64,000 nucleotides of DNA from NCBI RefSeq assembly GCF_020520425.1, contig NC_079490.1, positions 44,090,723 through 44,154,722 of the forward strand, read 5' to 3'. The notes beneath the pieces are model-generated. The model was not told the origin of the DNA, searched no databases, and was given only the letters and a program-made list of their open reading frames with translations. Made by a program: the position numbers and the translations under genes. Source of the DNA: Spinacia oleracea. Its lineage: Eukaryota; Streptophyta; Magnoliopsida; Caryophyllales; Amaranthaceae. Shown piece after piece: positions 1 to 12,336 of the stretch. Positions within the stretch are counted from its first letter, which is position 1. Every line of letters begins with the position of its first letter.

Positions 1-253
1 AATGAACAATAATAAGAAACGATAATTCAAAGCAAGAAATATGAATTAACAATGAATTTCATAATGAACAATAATAAGAAACGATAATTCAAAGCAAGAG
101 AAGCAAGAAGAATTATGAAAATACCTCGATATTGATTAATTGAATGGAATGAACTAGGGCTCAATAATGTGAATAGAGAAAAAAATAAAACTAAGCGTTC
201 AAAAGAATTCTAAGGAAAAAATAACATGAGGGAAATAAATTAGTTCCCTTGAG

Positions 254-261
254 TATTTATA
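254..261 (-). promoter_or_regulatory. TATA box of Athila LTR (3' copy)
   Basis: TATAAATA reads on the minus strand in a unique context (GCATATAAATACTC). It lies downstream of the tandem array, as expected for the U3/R junction. Confidence 0.6.
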
Positions 262-430
262 TGCATCTATTTTCTAAAATAAAATAAATAAATAAATATG
301 AAAATAAAAAATAAAAGTCGTCGATGATTGGTTGATGGAGCGATGACGTGGCAGCCAAACTCGAGCACGAGCCGCGCACACGGGAAGATAGATGGCGAGG
401 CATGGGCAGCGACTAGCAAGAAAGTAGAGC

Positions 431-757
431 AGCGAGGGAGCTAGCGAGCCATCCCTCGCTGCCATGCGCGTGTGTGTAGCAAGCTAAGCGACGAAGCTAT
501 AGTCAGCGAGGGAGCTAGCGAGCCATCCCTCGCTGGCCTAGTGAAGTGCAGCAAGACAAGGCGACGAGCAACGAGGCAGCGAGGGAGCTAGCGAGCCATC
601 CCTCGCTGGCCTAGTGAGATGCATAGCAGGCCAAGGCGACGAGCAACGAGGCAGCGAGGGAGCTAGCGAGCCATCCCTCGCTGGCCTAGTGAGATGCATA
701 GCAGGCCAAGGCGACGATCAACGAGGCAGCGAGGGAGCTTGCGAGCCATCCCTCGCT
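431..757 (-). repeat. U3 tandem hairpin array, 5 units (3' LTR)
   Basis: Five units begin at 431, 505, 578, 653 and 728, a spacing of 73-75 bp. Each unit opens with AGCGAGGGA and about 12 bases later has the inverse TCCCTCGCT, so each can fold into a 9-bp stem. The right LTR has six units. Confidence 0.85.
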
Positions 758-1191
758 GGCCTAGTGAAGCTAGCAACCATGAAGCGATGAGGCACGACGA
801 TAGATGTAGCGAGCCAACGATAGATGTAGCGAGCCTACGATAGATGTCTTGCGAGCCAACGAGGGATCTTGCGAGCCAACGAGGGATCTTGCGAGGCTAT
901 GCACAAGCGATACATCGAGTTAATCATCCCCGGAAAACTCAATTCTCCGATCAAACACTTCGTCTCCGACTTAAACCATCCGGTGATCATTCGATCCACC
1001 TCCAAACACTCCAAAAGCACCCAAATGATTGTAAAATCACCTGAAATATCAAAAAAACACAAACGAAGCGTAATAGAGTACAATAACGACGACTTATGCA
1101 ATTATGACTCTAAATGCAACTAAAATGAGACGAATGCCTAGAAATACAACCTAAATGAGCCTAGAATACCCTATATAAATATGATTCATCA

Positions 1192-1206
1192 AATTCCCCC
1201 AAGCTA
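1192..1206 (-). promoter_or_regulatory. Polypurine tract of the Athila element
   Basis: On the minus strand TAGCTTGGGGGAATT directly precedes the LTR start TGATGAATC. This is the position and composition of the plus-strand primer. Confidence 0.75.
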
Positions 1207-2776
1207 AACTGTTGCTTGTCCCCAAGCAACACTAGACCGAAAACAAAGAAATGAGACGCACATGACTTTCATTGAACCTGAACAAACCTACTCAACTCTC
1301 GGGCAAACAATCAAACAAAGTTATTAAGACAGAAATTTAGCTCGGATACAAATAGAACCACAAAGCATCATGATCCACAATTGAAACAACCAAGCTTAGC
1401 CACAAACCGTTCTCAATCAAGCTAGTCACCGCATACCTTGTAGAATATGAATATATGATGCAACGCGGGGTAAGATGACAATAGCAAGAAATAATTTTCG
1501 CTCATTCACAAAACAAACATGCCGATCAAGAGGTCTTTATAATAAGCTTGTAATGGGGCTAGGTGAAAAGGAAGGGTAGGATATAATTTGGGAAAAAGTG
1601 AGAGTAAGGTCCAACTTGGGGAGCAAATGTGAACTATATGCGTCGGCGTGATAATGCCGAAAATCCAACTCCATCGAACCATGAAACCCGAACAATCAAC
1701 CAAGTTATATATGACCAAGGGGAAAAACATAATATAATGTCAATGATCTTTGTTCAATCCCCTTTCCTTGCCTTCAAACTATATACAAAAACGAAAAACG
1801 TATTTTTGATTTTTCTTTGATTTTCTTCTTTTTCCTTTTTTTTTTCTTTTTTTTTCTTTTTTTTTTTTTTGAAAATGAAACTAAAGAATGAAATCGAAAG
1901 TACATAGATAAATCTAATGCTAACTGTTACAAGCTTGGGTGCCAACAATAATATACACCATATCCGAACCACAAATCCAAACATAGCCTCGAACCACAAA
2001 CTATTGGCTTAGTGTGCCAATCAATCAACATCAACGAAACCATTACGAACACCGAAGCTCCCCCAAGCTAGACTTGGGACAAGTAACCAACGGGGCTAAT
2101 AGGGCTCAATTTTGTGGAGTTAAAAGAATAAACGGACAAGGCTACAACATGGGTATGAAAGGCAGGAACTGATGTTTCTAAATTCGTCTGAAGGCTTCCT
2201 AAGAGAATGGCCTCTGTCATACGCGGCATGCGTGAGTTGCAACTAAACTACTAATGAATCTCAAGCCAAAATCATACGATAACAAGTCACATCAATCACG
2301 CAAACACATAGTAAGGTGACATACAAGGTAATTGGCTAGCTATTCTTGACACGAGACCAACATCTTACCGCATACCATTCAATTGGTTCACACAATGCCA
2401 AGCAGTTATCAATGTATAGCACAACCGACTGAATTTCAGAATCATAACTAAGTTCAAGAGAAGCTCCAGAGAGTCAAATAAAGTCCGAACATGGTTTGAA
2501 AGTCAAATACACTATGCAGGGTATAAAGAAGTATGAATGCAAGTAAAGAAAAACAACTAAACTAATCAATAATACTAGGAAAGCAGTACATTTTTTTCGT
2601 TGCACGTAAACTCCCACCCCTAATGGGTGGTACAAAGCGTAAAACACCTATGAAAGCGATAAAAAGTACACTAAGAAAGCAATAAAGGATAGGATATCCC
2701 TCCCCCAAGCTAGAATGATGCAGTGACCCCACTGCGACAATACGTAGTAATGCAAGGGAAAGAGAAAAGGAACGAC
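1207..2776 (-). other. 3' non-coding region of the Athila element
   Basis: No credible coding sequence is present. The plus strand has a long T-rich tract at about 1826-1870. The core of the polypurine motif (TAGCTTGGGGG on the minus strand) recurs at 2060-2070 and 2702-2712, in addition to the functional-looking copy next to the LTR. Confidence 0.6.
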
Positions 2777-4165
2777 TCACTCAGCAAGAGCCGGGGCAGG
2801 AGCTGGAAGCCGTGCAAGAATGGTGGAAACATCCTGTCGCAAAGAGGCAACCTGGTCGTCAAGAGCAGAGAGACGCTCAAAGACAGCAGTATGAAAAGAT
2901 TCGCAAAGAGAAACAAAGGCTCCCAGCTGGTGCTCAAGTGGTACAGAGCCAGTAACAGGAGTAGGTGATGCCGGACCCTCGAGGGTAGCAGCAATGGGAG
3001 ACGCAGGGGTACTCACTGAGGGTCCGGGGGGTGGACGCGCGGAGTCCGCCGTCCGGCTCCCCGATCGTCGAAAGTCATGTGAGAATGTCAAACATCCCGA
3101 GGTAGTGAGATCCGCTCGAGAACACGGGAGATAGGCATAAGGGGAGTCGGCCAGGCGGTGTCCCCCTCGTTTCACGTTCCAAACATAACGATCTCCTGTC
3201 TCTTTGAGCCAACCAAAACGACCCAATGACTTAATATCAAGCAAATAGTTTTTCGATGAAACCGGCTTCTTGCCCTCAGTTGACAACCCAAAATGCTTGG
3301 CAATACAAGTGATAAAACCGCCACAATGGATATCTCCAACATCTCTGTTACGAGCAGTATGAAAAGCTGAGACCAAGAAAGAACCATACTCAATCGTAGG
3401 AAGGTCCGGGGTCCTTTCAATAGTGAAAGCCAATAAGTGTCTGAGGTCACATGTGGTGACTTGATTCATCTCCTTTTTAGGGTAGAAGACACTCTTAATC
3501 ACCCGATGGAGTAATCTGAGGGAGGGATTGATGATCGAGCCACACTTGCTATGGCCGGGATTCCAATCCTTTTTTCCAGTTATTCGAAACCAAAAGTGGG
3601 AGAGATCACAAGGTGTACCATCCTCACCTATCTTGTCATCCAAGAAGGTGTTGAACCCGTATGAATCAATTATGCATCCTTTCTCCCATCCAAATATATC
3701 ATTTACCTCATCGACAGTCAATTCACGAGCTACACCACCAAGTTTAAAATACATCTTTGAGGGCTCTCCTTTAAACTCAAAGGAAGCTAGGAATTCATAA
3801 GTCCAATCTGCAAAAGTAAGCTCAGTAATACCAAGAAATTTCTCCCAAGACGAACCAGAAAGAAGTTCGTCAATACTAGAATGAAGTCCCAATTTGGTAG
3901 CCGCATCTATGGAGTAGAAAAGTGTAGAACGGACCGGTCTTTTGTACAAGGCGGCTAGCAAAGATTGTTGGCGAAGCTCAGGATTTAGATGTGGTGGTGG
4001 TGGTGGTATTATGGGTGTGGGGGCTTGTAAGGGTGGTGGTAATATGGGTGGGGTGACTTTTGGTGGTGGGGGTTTTGGGGTGGGTGGCTTTTTGAATGTG
4101 GCAGGTTTGGGTGCAGTTGGTTTAGTGGCATTACGCTTAGGATTTGAGCGTCTTGGTGGTGTCAT
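2777..4165 (-). CDS. ATHILA-type third ORF (env-position protein)
   Basis: This is an intact ORF of 462 residues between integrase and the 3' LTR. The first ~60 residues are basic and very proline-rich. The central part (about 65-340) resembles the ATHILA ORF family of plant retrotransposons, with a conserved tract around ELTVDEVNDIFGW and a later CDLRHLLAFTIERT segment. The last ~50 residues form an amphipathic, heptad-like stretch (about 410-455) that could be a coiled coil. I see no signal peptide or convincing membrane segment, so the env label is positional only. It is notable that this ORF is open while gag-pol of the same copy is broken. The function of the family is not established. 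The start is the first Met, in a run of basic and proline residues. Confidence 0.75.
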   Translation of the reverse strand: MTPPRRSNPKRNATKPTAPKPATFKKPPTPKPPPPKVTPPILPPPLQAPTPIIPPPPPHLNPELRQQSLLAALYKRPVRSTLFYSIDAATKLGLHSSIDELLSGSSWEKFLGITELTFADWTYEFLASFEFKGEPSKMYFKLGGVARELTVDEVNDIFGWEKGCIIDSYGFNTFLDDKIGEDGTPCDLSHFWFRITGKKDWNPGHSKCGSIINPSLRLLHRVIKSVFYPKKEMNQVTTCDLRHLLAFTIERTPDLPTIEYGSFLVSAFHTARNRDVGDIHCGGFITCIAKHFGLSTEGKKPVSSKNYLLDIKSLGRFGWLKETGDRYVWNVKRGGHRLADSPYAYLPCSRADLTTSGCLTFSHDFRRSGSRTADSARPPPGPSVSTPASPIAATLEGPASPTPVTGSVPLEHQLGAFVSLCESFHTAVFERLSALDDQVASLRQDVSTILARLPAPAPALAE

Positions 4166-5650
4166 GGTGTATGAAATCTGTGATAAGTGTCACCGCAATC
4201 AACAATGCCAATAATCCTAGTAAATCAAAACTCCGGTACTCCAAGCAACAATCAAATCAATGAAACCAGAATTCACAATGAAGCAATTTGTCCCTTAATC
4301 AATTTCAATTGACAATCAAGTAATTCATGTAATTCAGTTTAACCATAAGCATAGAAATTCTTGAATAATGTCAAAGAGTAAAATAGAGGGAGTAATTCGA
4401 ATCTTACTACCAATTTGGTGATGAATAGAGCATGAAATTGATGTAAATCTCCTCCTATGACCCTTATGAAGTTCACAATTCAGCCAATTTGAACTCCAAC
4501 CATGAGAAACAAAAACCCCCAAATTCATTAAGTCTAGGGTTTATGGTGTTAAAGTGGGAAAAAGGTGAAGGATTTTTGAGGGTGGGTGATTGGGTTGGGG
4601 CGGCGCCGGCAACAGGGGGTGGTCGCCGACCGCCGGTGGTTTGTGGTGGTGGCTGCCGGTGGGAGGTTGGGTGATGGTTAGTGTTGGTGCGCGATGGTGA
4701 GAGAGAGGTTGGGGGTGGGCTGTTGCGTGAGGCAAGAGAGTGAGAGTATTTTGTTTGGGTGGGCTGGTATGTGGGCGAGGGGTGTCGAGTGAGGTGAGGC
4801 ATGAGGGTGGGCTGGCAGGCATGGTTGCGCGAGCTCTCTCGCTGGCGTCGAGCCAGCGCTCGCTGGGAGCTGCGAGCATCGAGTGCGCGAGGGCGGGTTG
4901 GCAGGCCTGGGCGTAGCGCAGGGAGCTCGATCGATGGCATCGAGTGGTCGATCGCTGGCTGCGAGAGTTGTTGCGCGAGCTCTCTCGCTGGCATCGAGCC
5001 AGCGCTCGCTGGGAGATTTGCTGCGCGCGAGGATCGTGCACGAAGAAGAGCAGGTGTTGCGGGCTGGCAGGGCGCGAGATATCGCTCGCTGGTAACGAGT
5101 GCTCGCTCGCTGGCGAGAGAACGCGCAATGGGACAAGTCCAGCGCTCACGCTGGATTGCCAGCGGGCAAGGCAGTGGCTCTCCATTGGAGTGGATATAGG
5201 CCAGCGCGCACGCTGGGCAGGCGCTGGGTTTCGCGAGCTTGCGGCTTGTCGATGCATCAAAGTTTCCGGAATTAACTCGATCTTGCACCTAGACATCTAA
5301 AAAAATCAAACACCACTAAAATAAAAATTAGAATCGTTAGTAAAAATTAAAACACGCAAAAATAAATGAATAATTACGATGAACGAAAAAACTAATCTAG
5401 AAATGACATAAAAATACGAAAAATAAACAAAAATAAATAAGAAGACGAATTCAAGTGAAATCAAATAAAATATTTTTGTTCTTTTGTTGTTTATAATTTT
5501 TTTTTTCCTGTAAAATAACCTAATAAATAAAATAAATTAGATTAAAAATAGAAATAAATGAAAAAATTGAAAAGAAAAAGAGTTAAAAATCGGGTTGCCT
5601 CCCGATAAGCGCTCGTTTTAAGTCATTAGCTTGACTCCAAACCTCAATAG
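4166..5650 (-). other. Non-coding spacer between integrase and the ATHILA ORF
   Basis: The left part (4166-4800) and right part (5290-5650) are unstructured. The right part is very A-rich on the plus strand. The middle is GC-rich and repetitive and is described separately. Long ORFs exist here on both strands, but they reflect the biased GC-rich repeat rather than a protein. Confidence 0.55.
4805..5262. repeat. GC-rich degenerate repeat in the Athila spacer
   Basis: Words such as GCTCTCTCGCTGGC and CCAGCGCTCGCTGGGA recur. A block of about 45 bp starting near 4826 is repeated almost exactly near 4972. The words resemble those of the LTR tandem array (CTCGCTGGC), which suggests a shared origin or shared compositional constraint. 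Confidence 0.6.
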
Positions 5651-8600
5651 TCAAGCGTCGGTGGGTGGATCGGAGAGATAGATCGTCTCCAATTTTCCAA
5701 TAAACACTCCTTCAGTGTATAGCTTCAAACGTTGACCGTTCACTTTGAACTTGGTGCCATTTTCACTAGCAACCTCAATAGCTCTATGTTCCTTGACTTC
5801 GGTGATAGTAAAAGGTCCGGACCATCTAGACTTAAGCTTTCCTGGAAAAAGCCGTAGTCGTGAATTATAAAGCAAGACCTTATCACCGATGTTGAACTCC
5901 CGTTTTTGAATCATCTTATCATGAAACTTCTTCGTTTGCTCCTTATAGAGCCTATGATTCTTGTAAGCTTCAAACCGAAGTTCATCTAGCTCATTCAATT
6001 GAAGAAGTCTCGCTTCACCGGCCGCTTCTAAATCCATATTGATCTCCTTGACGGCCCAATTAGAGAGATATTCCATTTCAACTGGTAGATGACAAGCTTT
6101 GCCATACACCAACCTATACGGAATTGTCCCCAACAGAGTCTTGTAGGCCGTGCGTAACGCCCACAATGTGTCATCCAACTTCAACTACCAATCTTTTCGA
6201 GACTTGTTGACCATTTTTTCGAGAATTCTCTTGATTTGTCGATTAGAAACTTCAACTTGGCCACTCGTTTGAGGATGATAAGCCATGCCAACCTTTTGAG
6301 TAACTCCGTGCTTCTTCAGAAGAGCCTTAAAAGTCCTTTGATGAAAATGGGAACCCCCATCACTAATCACGACCCTTGGGACTCCAAAGCGCGGAAAGAT
6401 GATTTTCTTGAAAAGCTTCTTTACGAAGTTAGAGTCGTTGGTTGGCGATGCAATAGCTTCACCCACTTTGTAACATAATCAACGGCAACCAAGATGTACC
6501 GATTCCCACATGAAGAAGGGAACGGTCCCATAAAATCAATGCCCCATACATCAAATGGCTCAACCTCAAGAATTCTGGTCTGTGGTAGCTCTTGCCTTTT
6601 CGAAACGTTGCCCGTTCGTTGACATTCATCACATGCATTGCAAAAGAAACGAGCATCCTTGAATATAGAAGGCCAATAGAAACCACTTTGAAGAGTTCGA
6701 TGGGCGGTCGGAATAGCACCAAGATGGCCACTAGAAGGTAAACTGTGGCAATGCTTAAGAACCCCGTGGGTATCCCAATCTGCTACACACCTACGAAACA
6801 TACCATCGGCACACTTCCGATAAAAATGTGGATCATCCCAAAAATACCGCTTAGCATCATGGTAGAATCTCTTACGTTGTTGATATGTCAACTCCGGAGG
6901 ATGGGAGCCACCAACACAATAGTTCGCAAAGTCCGCATACCATGGGGATTGAGTAGACACAGAGAATAGATGATCGTCAGGAAACGAATCATTGATAGGC
7001 CCGTCTGTGTTAGATTGAAATTTCAACCGAGAGAGATGATCTGCAACAACATTCTCAGCACCCTTCTTATCCCGAATCTCCAAATCAAACTCCTGGAGAA
7101 GAAGAATCCATCGAATAAGTCTCGGTTTGGCCTCTTTCTTGGCCAACAAATACTTCAAAGCGACATGATCAGTGTGTATAATGACTTTCGAACCAACAAG
7201 ATACGTCCGAAATTTGTCAAGTGCATAAACAACCGCAAGGAGCTCTTTCTCAGTAGTAGCATAATTCATCTGAGCTCCATCCAAGGTTTTGCTTGCATAA
7301 TAGATGGCATGCAACACCTTGCTCTTTCTTTGGCCAAGCACTGCTCCAACAGCATAATCACTCGCATCACACATAATATCGAACGGCAAATCCCAATCCG
7401 GAGGCTGAATGATTGGAGCAGTTATCAATGCTTTCTTGATCCTGTCAATAGACTCCAAACAAGCATCAGTGAACTCAAATGTGGCATCCTTCAGCAATAA
7501 TTGAGTGAGGGGTTTCGCAATTTCAGAAAAATCTTTTATGAAACGGCGATAGAAACCCGCATGACCGAGAAAACTCCTCACTCCCTTGACAATCACGGGA
7601 GGGGGAAGTTTCTCAATCACCTCAATTTTTGCTCGGTCAACTTGGATGCCACGCTCAGAAATAAGATGACCAAGTACCACTCCTTCATTGACCATAAAGT
7701 GGCACTTTTCCCAGTTCAATACCAAATTCACTTCAGAACAACGTTTAAGCACTTTAGAAAGATTATGCAAATATACTTCAAAGTCAGAACCATAAACACT
7801 AAAATCATCCATAAATACCTCCATGATATCCTCGATGAAGTCAGAAAAAATGGCCATCATACACCTTTGAAATGTAGCAGGGGCGTTGCACAAACCAAAC
7901 GGCATTCTGCGGTATGCAAAAGTTCCATATGGACAGGTGAACGTCGTCTTCTCCTGGTCGTCTAGGTGAATGGAAATCTGAAAGAAACCTGAATATCCAT
8001 CCAAATAACAGAAAAAGTTGTGTTTTGCTAATATTTCTAGCATCTGGTCAATAAAGGGGAGGGGAAAGTGATCCTTCAAGGTGGCCATATTCAACATTCT
8101 ATAATCTATACACATACTCCAACCTATGATACCACGAGTGGGGATAAGCTCATCCTTATCATTCTTAACGACCGTTGTCCCCCCTTCTTAGGAACGACTT
8201 GCACCGGGCTCACCCATTTAGAATCTGAAATGGGATAGATGATGCCCGCATCAAGTAGTTTCACTACCTCTTTTCTCACCACATCTTGCATATTAAGATT
8301 CAAACGACGTTGTGGCTGTATGCGAGGGCGGTGATCTGCTTCCAAGTTAATTCTATGCATACAAAAGTCAGGACTAATGCCCTTGAGATCGTCAATGCTA
8401 TACCCGATTGCCTTTTTGTGCATACGTAGCACGATCAGAAGCTTAGAAAGCTGGCTATCGTCGAGTGCAGCATTAACGATCACAGGAAAATCCTCATTAT
8501 CATCAAGAAATGCATATTTAAGGTGAGATGGTAATGGTTTTAGTTCTACCTTCGTTACCTGTGGCTCGGAAATAGAGCAAACAGTTTCCAATACCTCAAA

Positions 8601-9866
8601 ACCATCGACCTTCTCAGCTTCAATTCCATCTAAATCCGAGATCAAGGAATCAATCTCACAATCTCCATCTCCTTTCTGGGCTTCCAAGGTGAGAGTCGCC
8701 AGCAATAAGTCATCATACAACATTCTAGGAATGTTGTCTAGAGAAATCTCTTCTGTAATATCAATCCTGCAACAAGTATTCTCAAGCATAGGAGACTTCA
8801 CATCATTGGTTAGATTAAAAGTAACAGTATCATCACCAACACTCAAAGTAAGAGACCCAGACTTGACATCAATAACAACACCTGCAGTACATAAAAATGG
8901 CCTACCTAAAATTATAGGGATTTGACTATCCTCCTCCATATCTAGTACTACAAAGTCAACAGGAATGTAGAATTTTCCCACCCGGACAGGAACATCCTCC
9001 AAAATACCCAAGGGATACTTTATAGAACGATCTGCCATTTGCAACGTGATTTGTGTGCATTTTAGTTTTCCCATATTCAACCTATTACAGACAGAAAGGG
9101 GCATGACAGACACACTTGCACCTAAATCACATAATGCTTTATCAATGAACAATGCACCTACATGACAGGGGATGGAAAAACTACCCGGATCCTTAAGTTT
9201 GGGTGGAGACTTATTTTGCAATATGGCACTACACTCTTCGGTTAGGGCGACTCTCTCCACACCACCATAATCCCTTTTCTTAGTGATCATCTCTTTCAAA
9301 AATTTTGCATAAACAGGAATTTGAGATATTAAATCAGTAAAAGGGACCGTTACCTCAAGATTCTTGACCATTGCCAAGAACTTACCAAGTTGTTGATCGA
9401 CCTTAGTTTTCTGCATCCGGTGAGGGAAAGGTAACTTAGACACAATAGGGAGAGAATCAGAAATCTTCTCTTTCCCCTTATTTGCACCAACATCATCAGC
9501 ATTATCAACTTCCAGGACTTGAGGCTCTGCATCAATTGCTTTCCCTGGTCCATCTGTGTTCCCCTTAGCAAGAGTTGCATCATCAGTGGGCATCGGGGGT
9601 CCATTATATTTAGTGCCACTTCTAAGAGTGATAGCATTGGCACTTTCTCTGTTCTGGGGCGGAGTAGGTTGCCCTGGTAGTGTACCCGGTTGCCTTTGAG
9701 ATAGAGTGTCAGCAAGTTGAGCAACTTGATCTTCCAACATTCTATTCTGATTCTTCAACTCTTTGATGCTCTCATCATGGTTCTTTTGAGCTATCTCTGC
9801 GGTCTTCTGCATATTTGCAATGAGCTTATACAGATCACCCATGTTAGGCTCTGGAGTAGCACTGCT
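5651..9866 (-). pseudogene. Athila pol (protease-RT-RNase H-integrase), broken
   Basis: The segment reads protease with DLGASVSVMP, then reverse transcriptase with the catalytic FMDDFSVYG (FMDD instead of YMDD or FIDD), RNase H beginning at [12 protein letters not shown], and an integrase zinc region with H-x-H and CNACDECQ. The integrase core follows, ending near 5651. It is continuous with gag in frame except for a TAG at 9867-9869. Lesions inside pol are a one-base loss in a run of six C (plus strand 8179-8184), a one-base loss near 6459-6463 in the integrase core, and a TAG at 6185-6187. A protein from this copy would stop early. The intact fragments 8124-9842, 6421-8115, 6185-6466 and 5651-6184 are pieces of one former polyprotein. 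Confidence 0.9.
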
Positions 9867-11129
9867 CTAAGGGGGTTGTTGATATCCTTGATGCGGGGGC
9901 CTATTAAACCCCGGGGGAGCATTATGTGAGGCTCCTTGTTGAAATGGGGGCCTAGCAACATGTGGTTGAGGTGGATGGAACTGTGGTTGCGACCATTGTT
10001 GCTGGGGTTGAGGATTCTGAACATTGTTGCCCCGATATGAGAAATTTGGATGATTCCTCCAACCCGGATTAAATGAATTGGAATATGGGTCATTGGGTTG
10101 TCTCTGTTGAAAAGCATTCACTTGCTCCAATTGCGTAGTATCCTGTAAACTATAAGAGCACTCATGACCAAAGTGACCTTGGATGCCACATACTTCGCAG
10201 TAAGAAGTTATCACTGGAGCTACACTAGACATAGCATTGATACTCATTGGGGGAGTACTAGACCGAGGAGCCTTCAAAGAATCGATCTTCAGGTTCAAGG
10301 CTGCCACTTGTGAGGAAAATAGAGCATAAGCATCGACATCTAATTTTCCCTTCTTAGATGTGGATCTGGTGGTGCTGTAATGGTTGGAAGCTAAATTGGC
10401 AAGAAAATCATAACCTGCATCCACTTCATTGTCAAGAAAAACACCCCCAGCAGCAGAATCAACCGTGTTCTTTGTTTCATCTTGCAAACCATGGTAGAAA
10501 ATCTGAACCAAGAACCATTTTTCAATGTTGTGATGCGGACACAACCGCTGCAAAGCCTTGAATCTATCCCAGGCTTCTCGAAGTGATTCACCAGGTTCTT
10601 GAGTGAATGTAGTTAGCTTATGCCTTATTTCAGCAGTCTTGGTGGGTGGAAAGAATTCTTCTAGAAAGGCCTGTGAAATAGCACTCCGCTCTGTCTCCTT
10701 GACATTATTCAACCATGTCTGAGCCTTATCACGAAGGCTAAAACCAAACAACATGACTTTCAATTGGTCTTGAGTGACCCCTTGATGCTTGATAGTACCA
10801 CACAGTTGGTTGAACCTCTGCAAATGGTTGGTGGGTTCCTCAGATGGATGGCCACCATATTGACTTTGTGATACCATGGAGATTAGAGCGGGCTTGATCT
10901 CAAAGTTGACTGCATCAATAGTTGGCATTGTGAGCCCAGTCGGAACACTATTCAAGGAAGGAACCCCATATAATTTCAGGGATTTAGACATCGTGTGACT
11001 CGGTGGAGTCTGTGAGTCTTGGGACCCTGACTGCTTCTTCTTTTTCTATTGCTTTTTTAGTTGACGAAGGGTCTTTTCGAGATCGGGATCTGGAGGAACC
11101 AAGGTACCCGTTCTGGCAGACCTGGGCAT
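9867..11129 (-). pseudogene. Athila gag, broken
   Basis: The gag frame begins with an ATG at 11127-11129 (MPRSARTGTLVPP) and runs on in one frame. It is stopped by TAG at 11046-11048, after 27 codons, and again at 9867-9869 where pol follows in the same frame. The uninterrupted central part, from a Met at 10991, is 374 residues. It has the retrotransposon gag core (around EFFPPTKTAEIRHKL and WFLVQIFYHGL), then a C-x2-C-x4-H-x4-C knuckle (CEVCGIQGHFGHEC) and a Q/P-rich tail. The protein would form the particle that packages the element RNA. Confidence 0.85.
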
Positions 11130-11243
11130 AAAGAACAACGAAAGAAAACGCAGTGAGATTTGCCTCATTTGGAACTGAGAGTTCCAATGAGACAATGGAA
11201 ACAGTTCAAATAATCAAACTAAAACTAATAGAATCTAGCCGTC
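10992..11243 (-). other. Athila 5' leader between primer site and gag
   Basis: This is the short leader typical of an LTR element. Its downstream part holds the gag start codon at 11129 and the first in-frame TAG. Nothing else is visible. Confidence 0.5.
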
Positions 11244-11261
11244 TCCCCGGCAACGGCGCCA
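11244..11261 (-). promoter_or_regulatory. Primer binding site, tRNA-Asp type
   Basis: On the minus strand TGGCGCCGTTGCCGGGGA lies six bases after the LTR end (...CTCATCA). It is complementary to the 3' end of plant tRNA-Asp, the primer reported for Athila-like elements. Confidence 0.85.
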
Positions 11262-12159
11262 AAAACTTGATGAGTTAAAAAGTGATACCGCAAGTGCACG
11301 GTGTCTATTGTTAGCAGATACTTAGCAAATACGGGTCGATCCCACAGGGAGACAAGTTCTATTAGTTTTTGCCCAATTATACGAACTATTTCAGTAACGA
11401 AAGTTGATTTTGAGTATTAACTAGTAAAGCTAAAACAATAATAAAAATGCGTAATTTATCAATGAATTAAAGGTCTAGGGCGTCTGTTCGGTTCACCATG
11501 CTTATACCAATCCAATAACACAATTCAATTCGACAACGAATAAACTAGGCCGAGTAATTAAAGTACATGCTAATCCTACGGTCGGGTCTTAACACTTTCA
11601 ATTCAACATATGCAGTACGGTCGCTAACATAATCAGAATTGCCAATTGTACAAAGCCTCTAAAAACAAGATCTTTCGATTATAATTCCTATTAGCTAGAT
11701 AATTAATCCATGAAATTGGCCGATAACATGAATCAACGATTAAGAACAAATCAATTGGAATTACTCAATCATAATCTATAAATTAACGAACTTTAATGCA
11801 TATCAATCATGGTATAAACATGGCTTCCCTTACTTAGCCCTAGAATAAAACTACTCGCTCATAATTGAATTAAAAAGCATGAAATATGAATTAACAATGA
11901 ATTTCATAATGAACAATAATAAGAAACGATAATTCAAAGCAAGAAATATGAATTAACAATGAATTTCATAATGAACAATAATAAGAAACGATAATTCAAA
12001 GCAAGAGAAGCAAGAAGAATTATGAAAATACCTCTATATTGATTAATTGAATGGAATGAACTAGGGCTCAATAATGTGAAGAGAGAAAAAATAAAACTAA
12101 GCGTTCAAAAGAATTCTAAGGAAAAAATAACATGAGGGAAATAAATTAGTTCCCTTGAG

Positions 12160-12167
12160 TATTTATA
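12160..12167 (-). promoter_or_regulatory. TATA box of Athila 5' LTR
   Basis: TATAAATA on the minus strand lies about 170 bp downstream of the U3 array. Transcription of the element would start just below it. Confidence 0.65.
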
Positions 12168-12336
12168 TGCTCCTATTTTCTAAAATAAAATAAAAAAATA
12201 AATATGAAAATAAAAAATAAAAGTCGTCGATGATTGGTTGATGGAGCGATGACGTGGCAGCCAAACCCGAGCACGAGCCGCGCACACGGGAAGATAGATG
12301 GCGAGGCATAGGCAGCGACTAGCAAGAAAGTAGAGC

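Larger units (their letters stand above)
1..1191 (-). repeat. Athila 3' LTR (partial)
   Basis: This segment matches the right LTR, including the same start on the minus strand (TGATGAATC) and the same U3 tandem array and TATA box. The remaining U5 portion lies beyond the left edge of the window. Differences from the right copy are few: scattered substitutions and one tandem unit fewer. The insertion is therefore fairly recent despite the broken coding region. Confidence 0.9.

Noticed and set aside
1826..1999. 81-residue minus-strand ORF with a Lys run
   Set aside because: The Lys run is the complement of a poly-T tract in the Athila 3' non-coding region. No conserved sequence.
4473..5296. 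ORFs of 251 and 271 residues in the Athila spacer
   Set aside because: They come from GC-rich CTCGCTGGC-type repeats, are open in several frames at once and have no domain.
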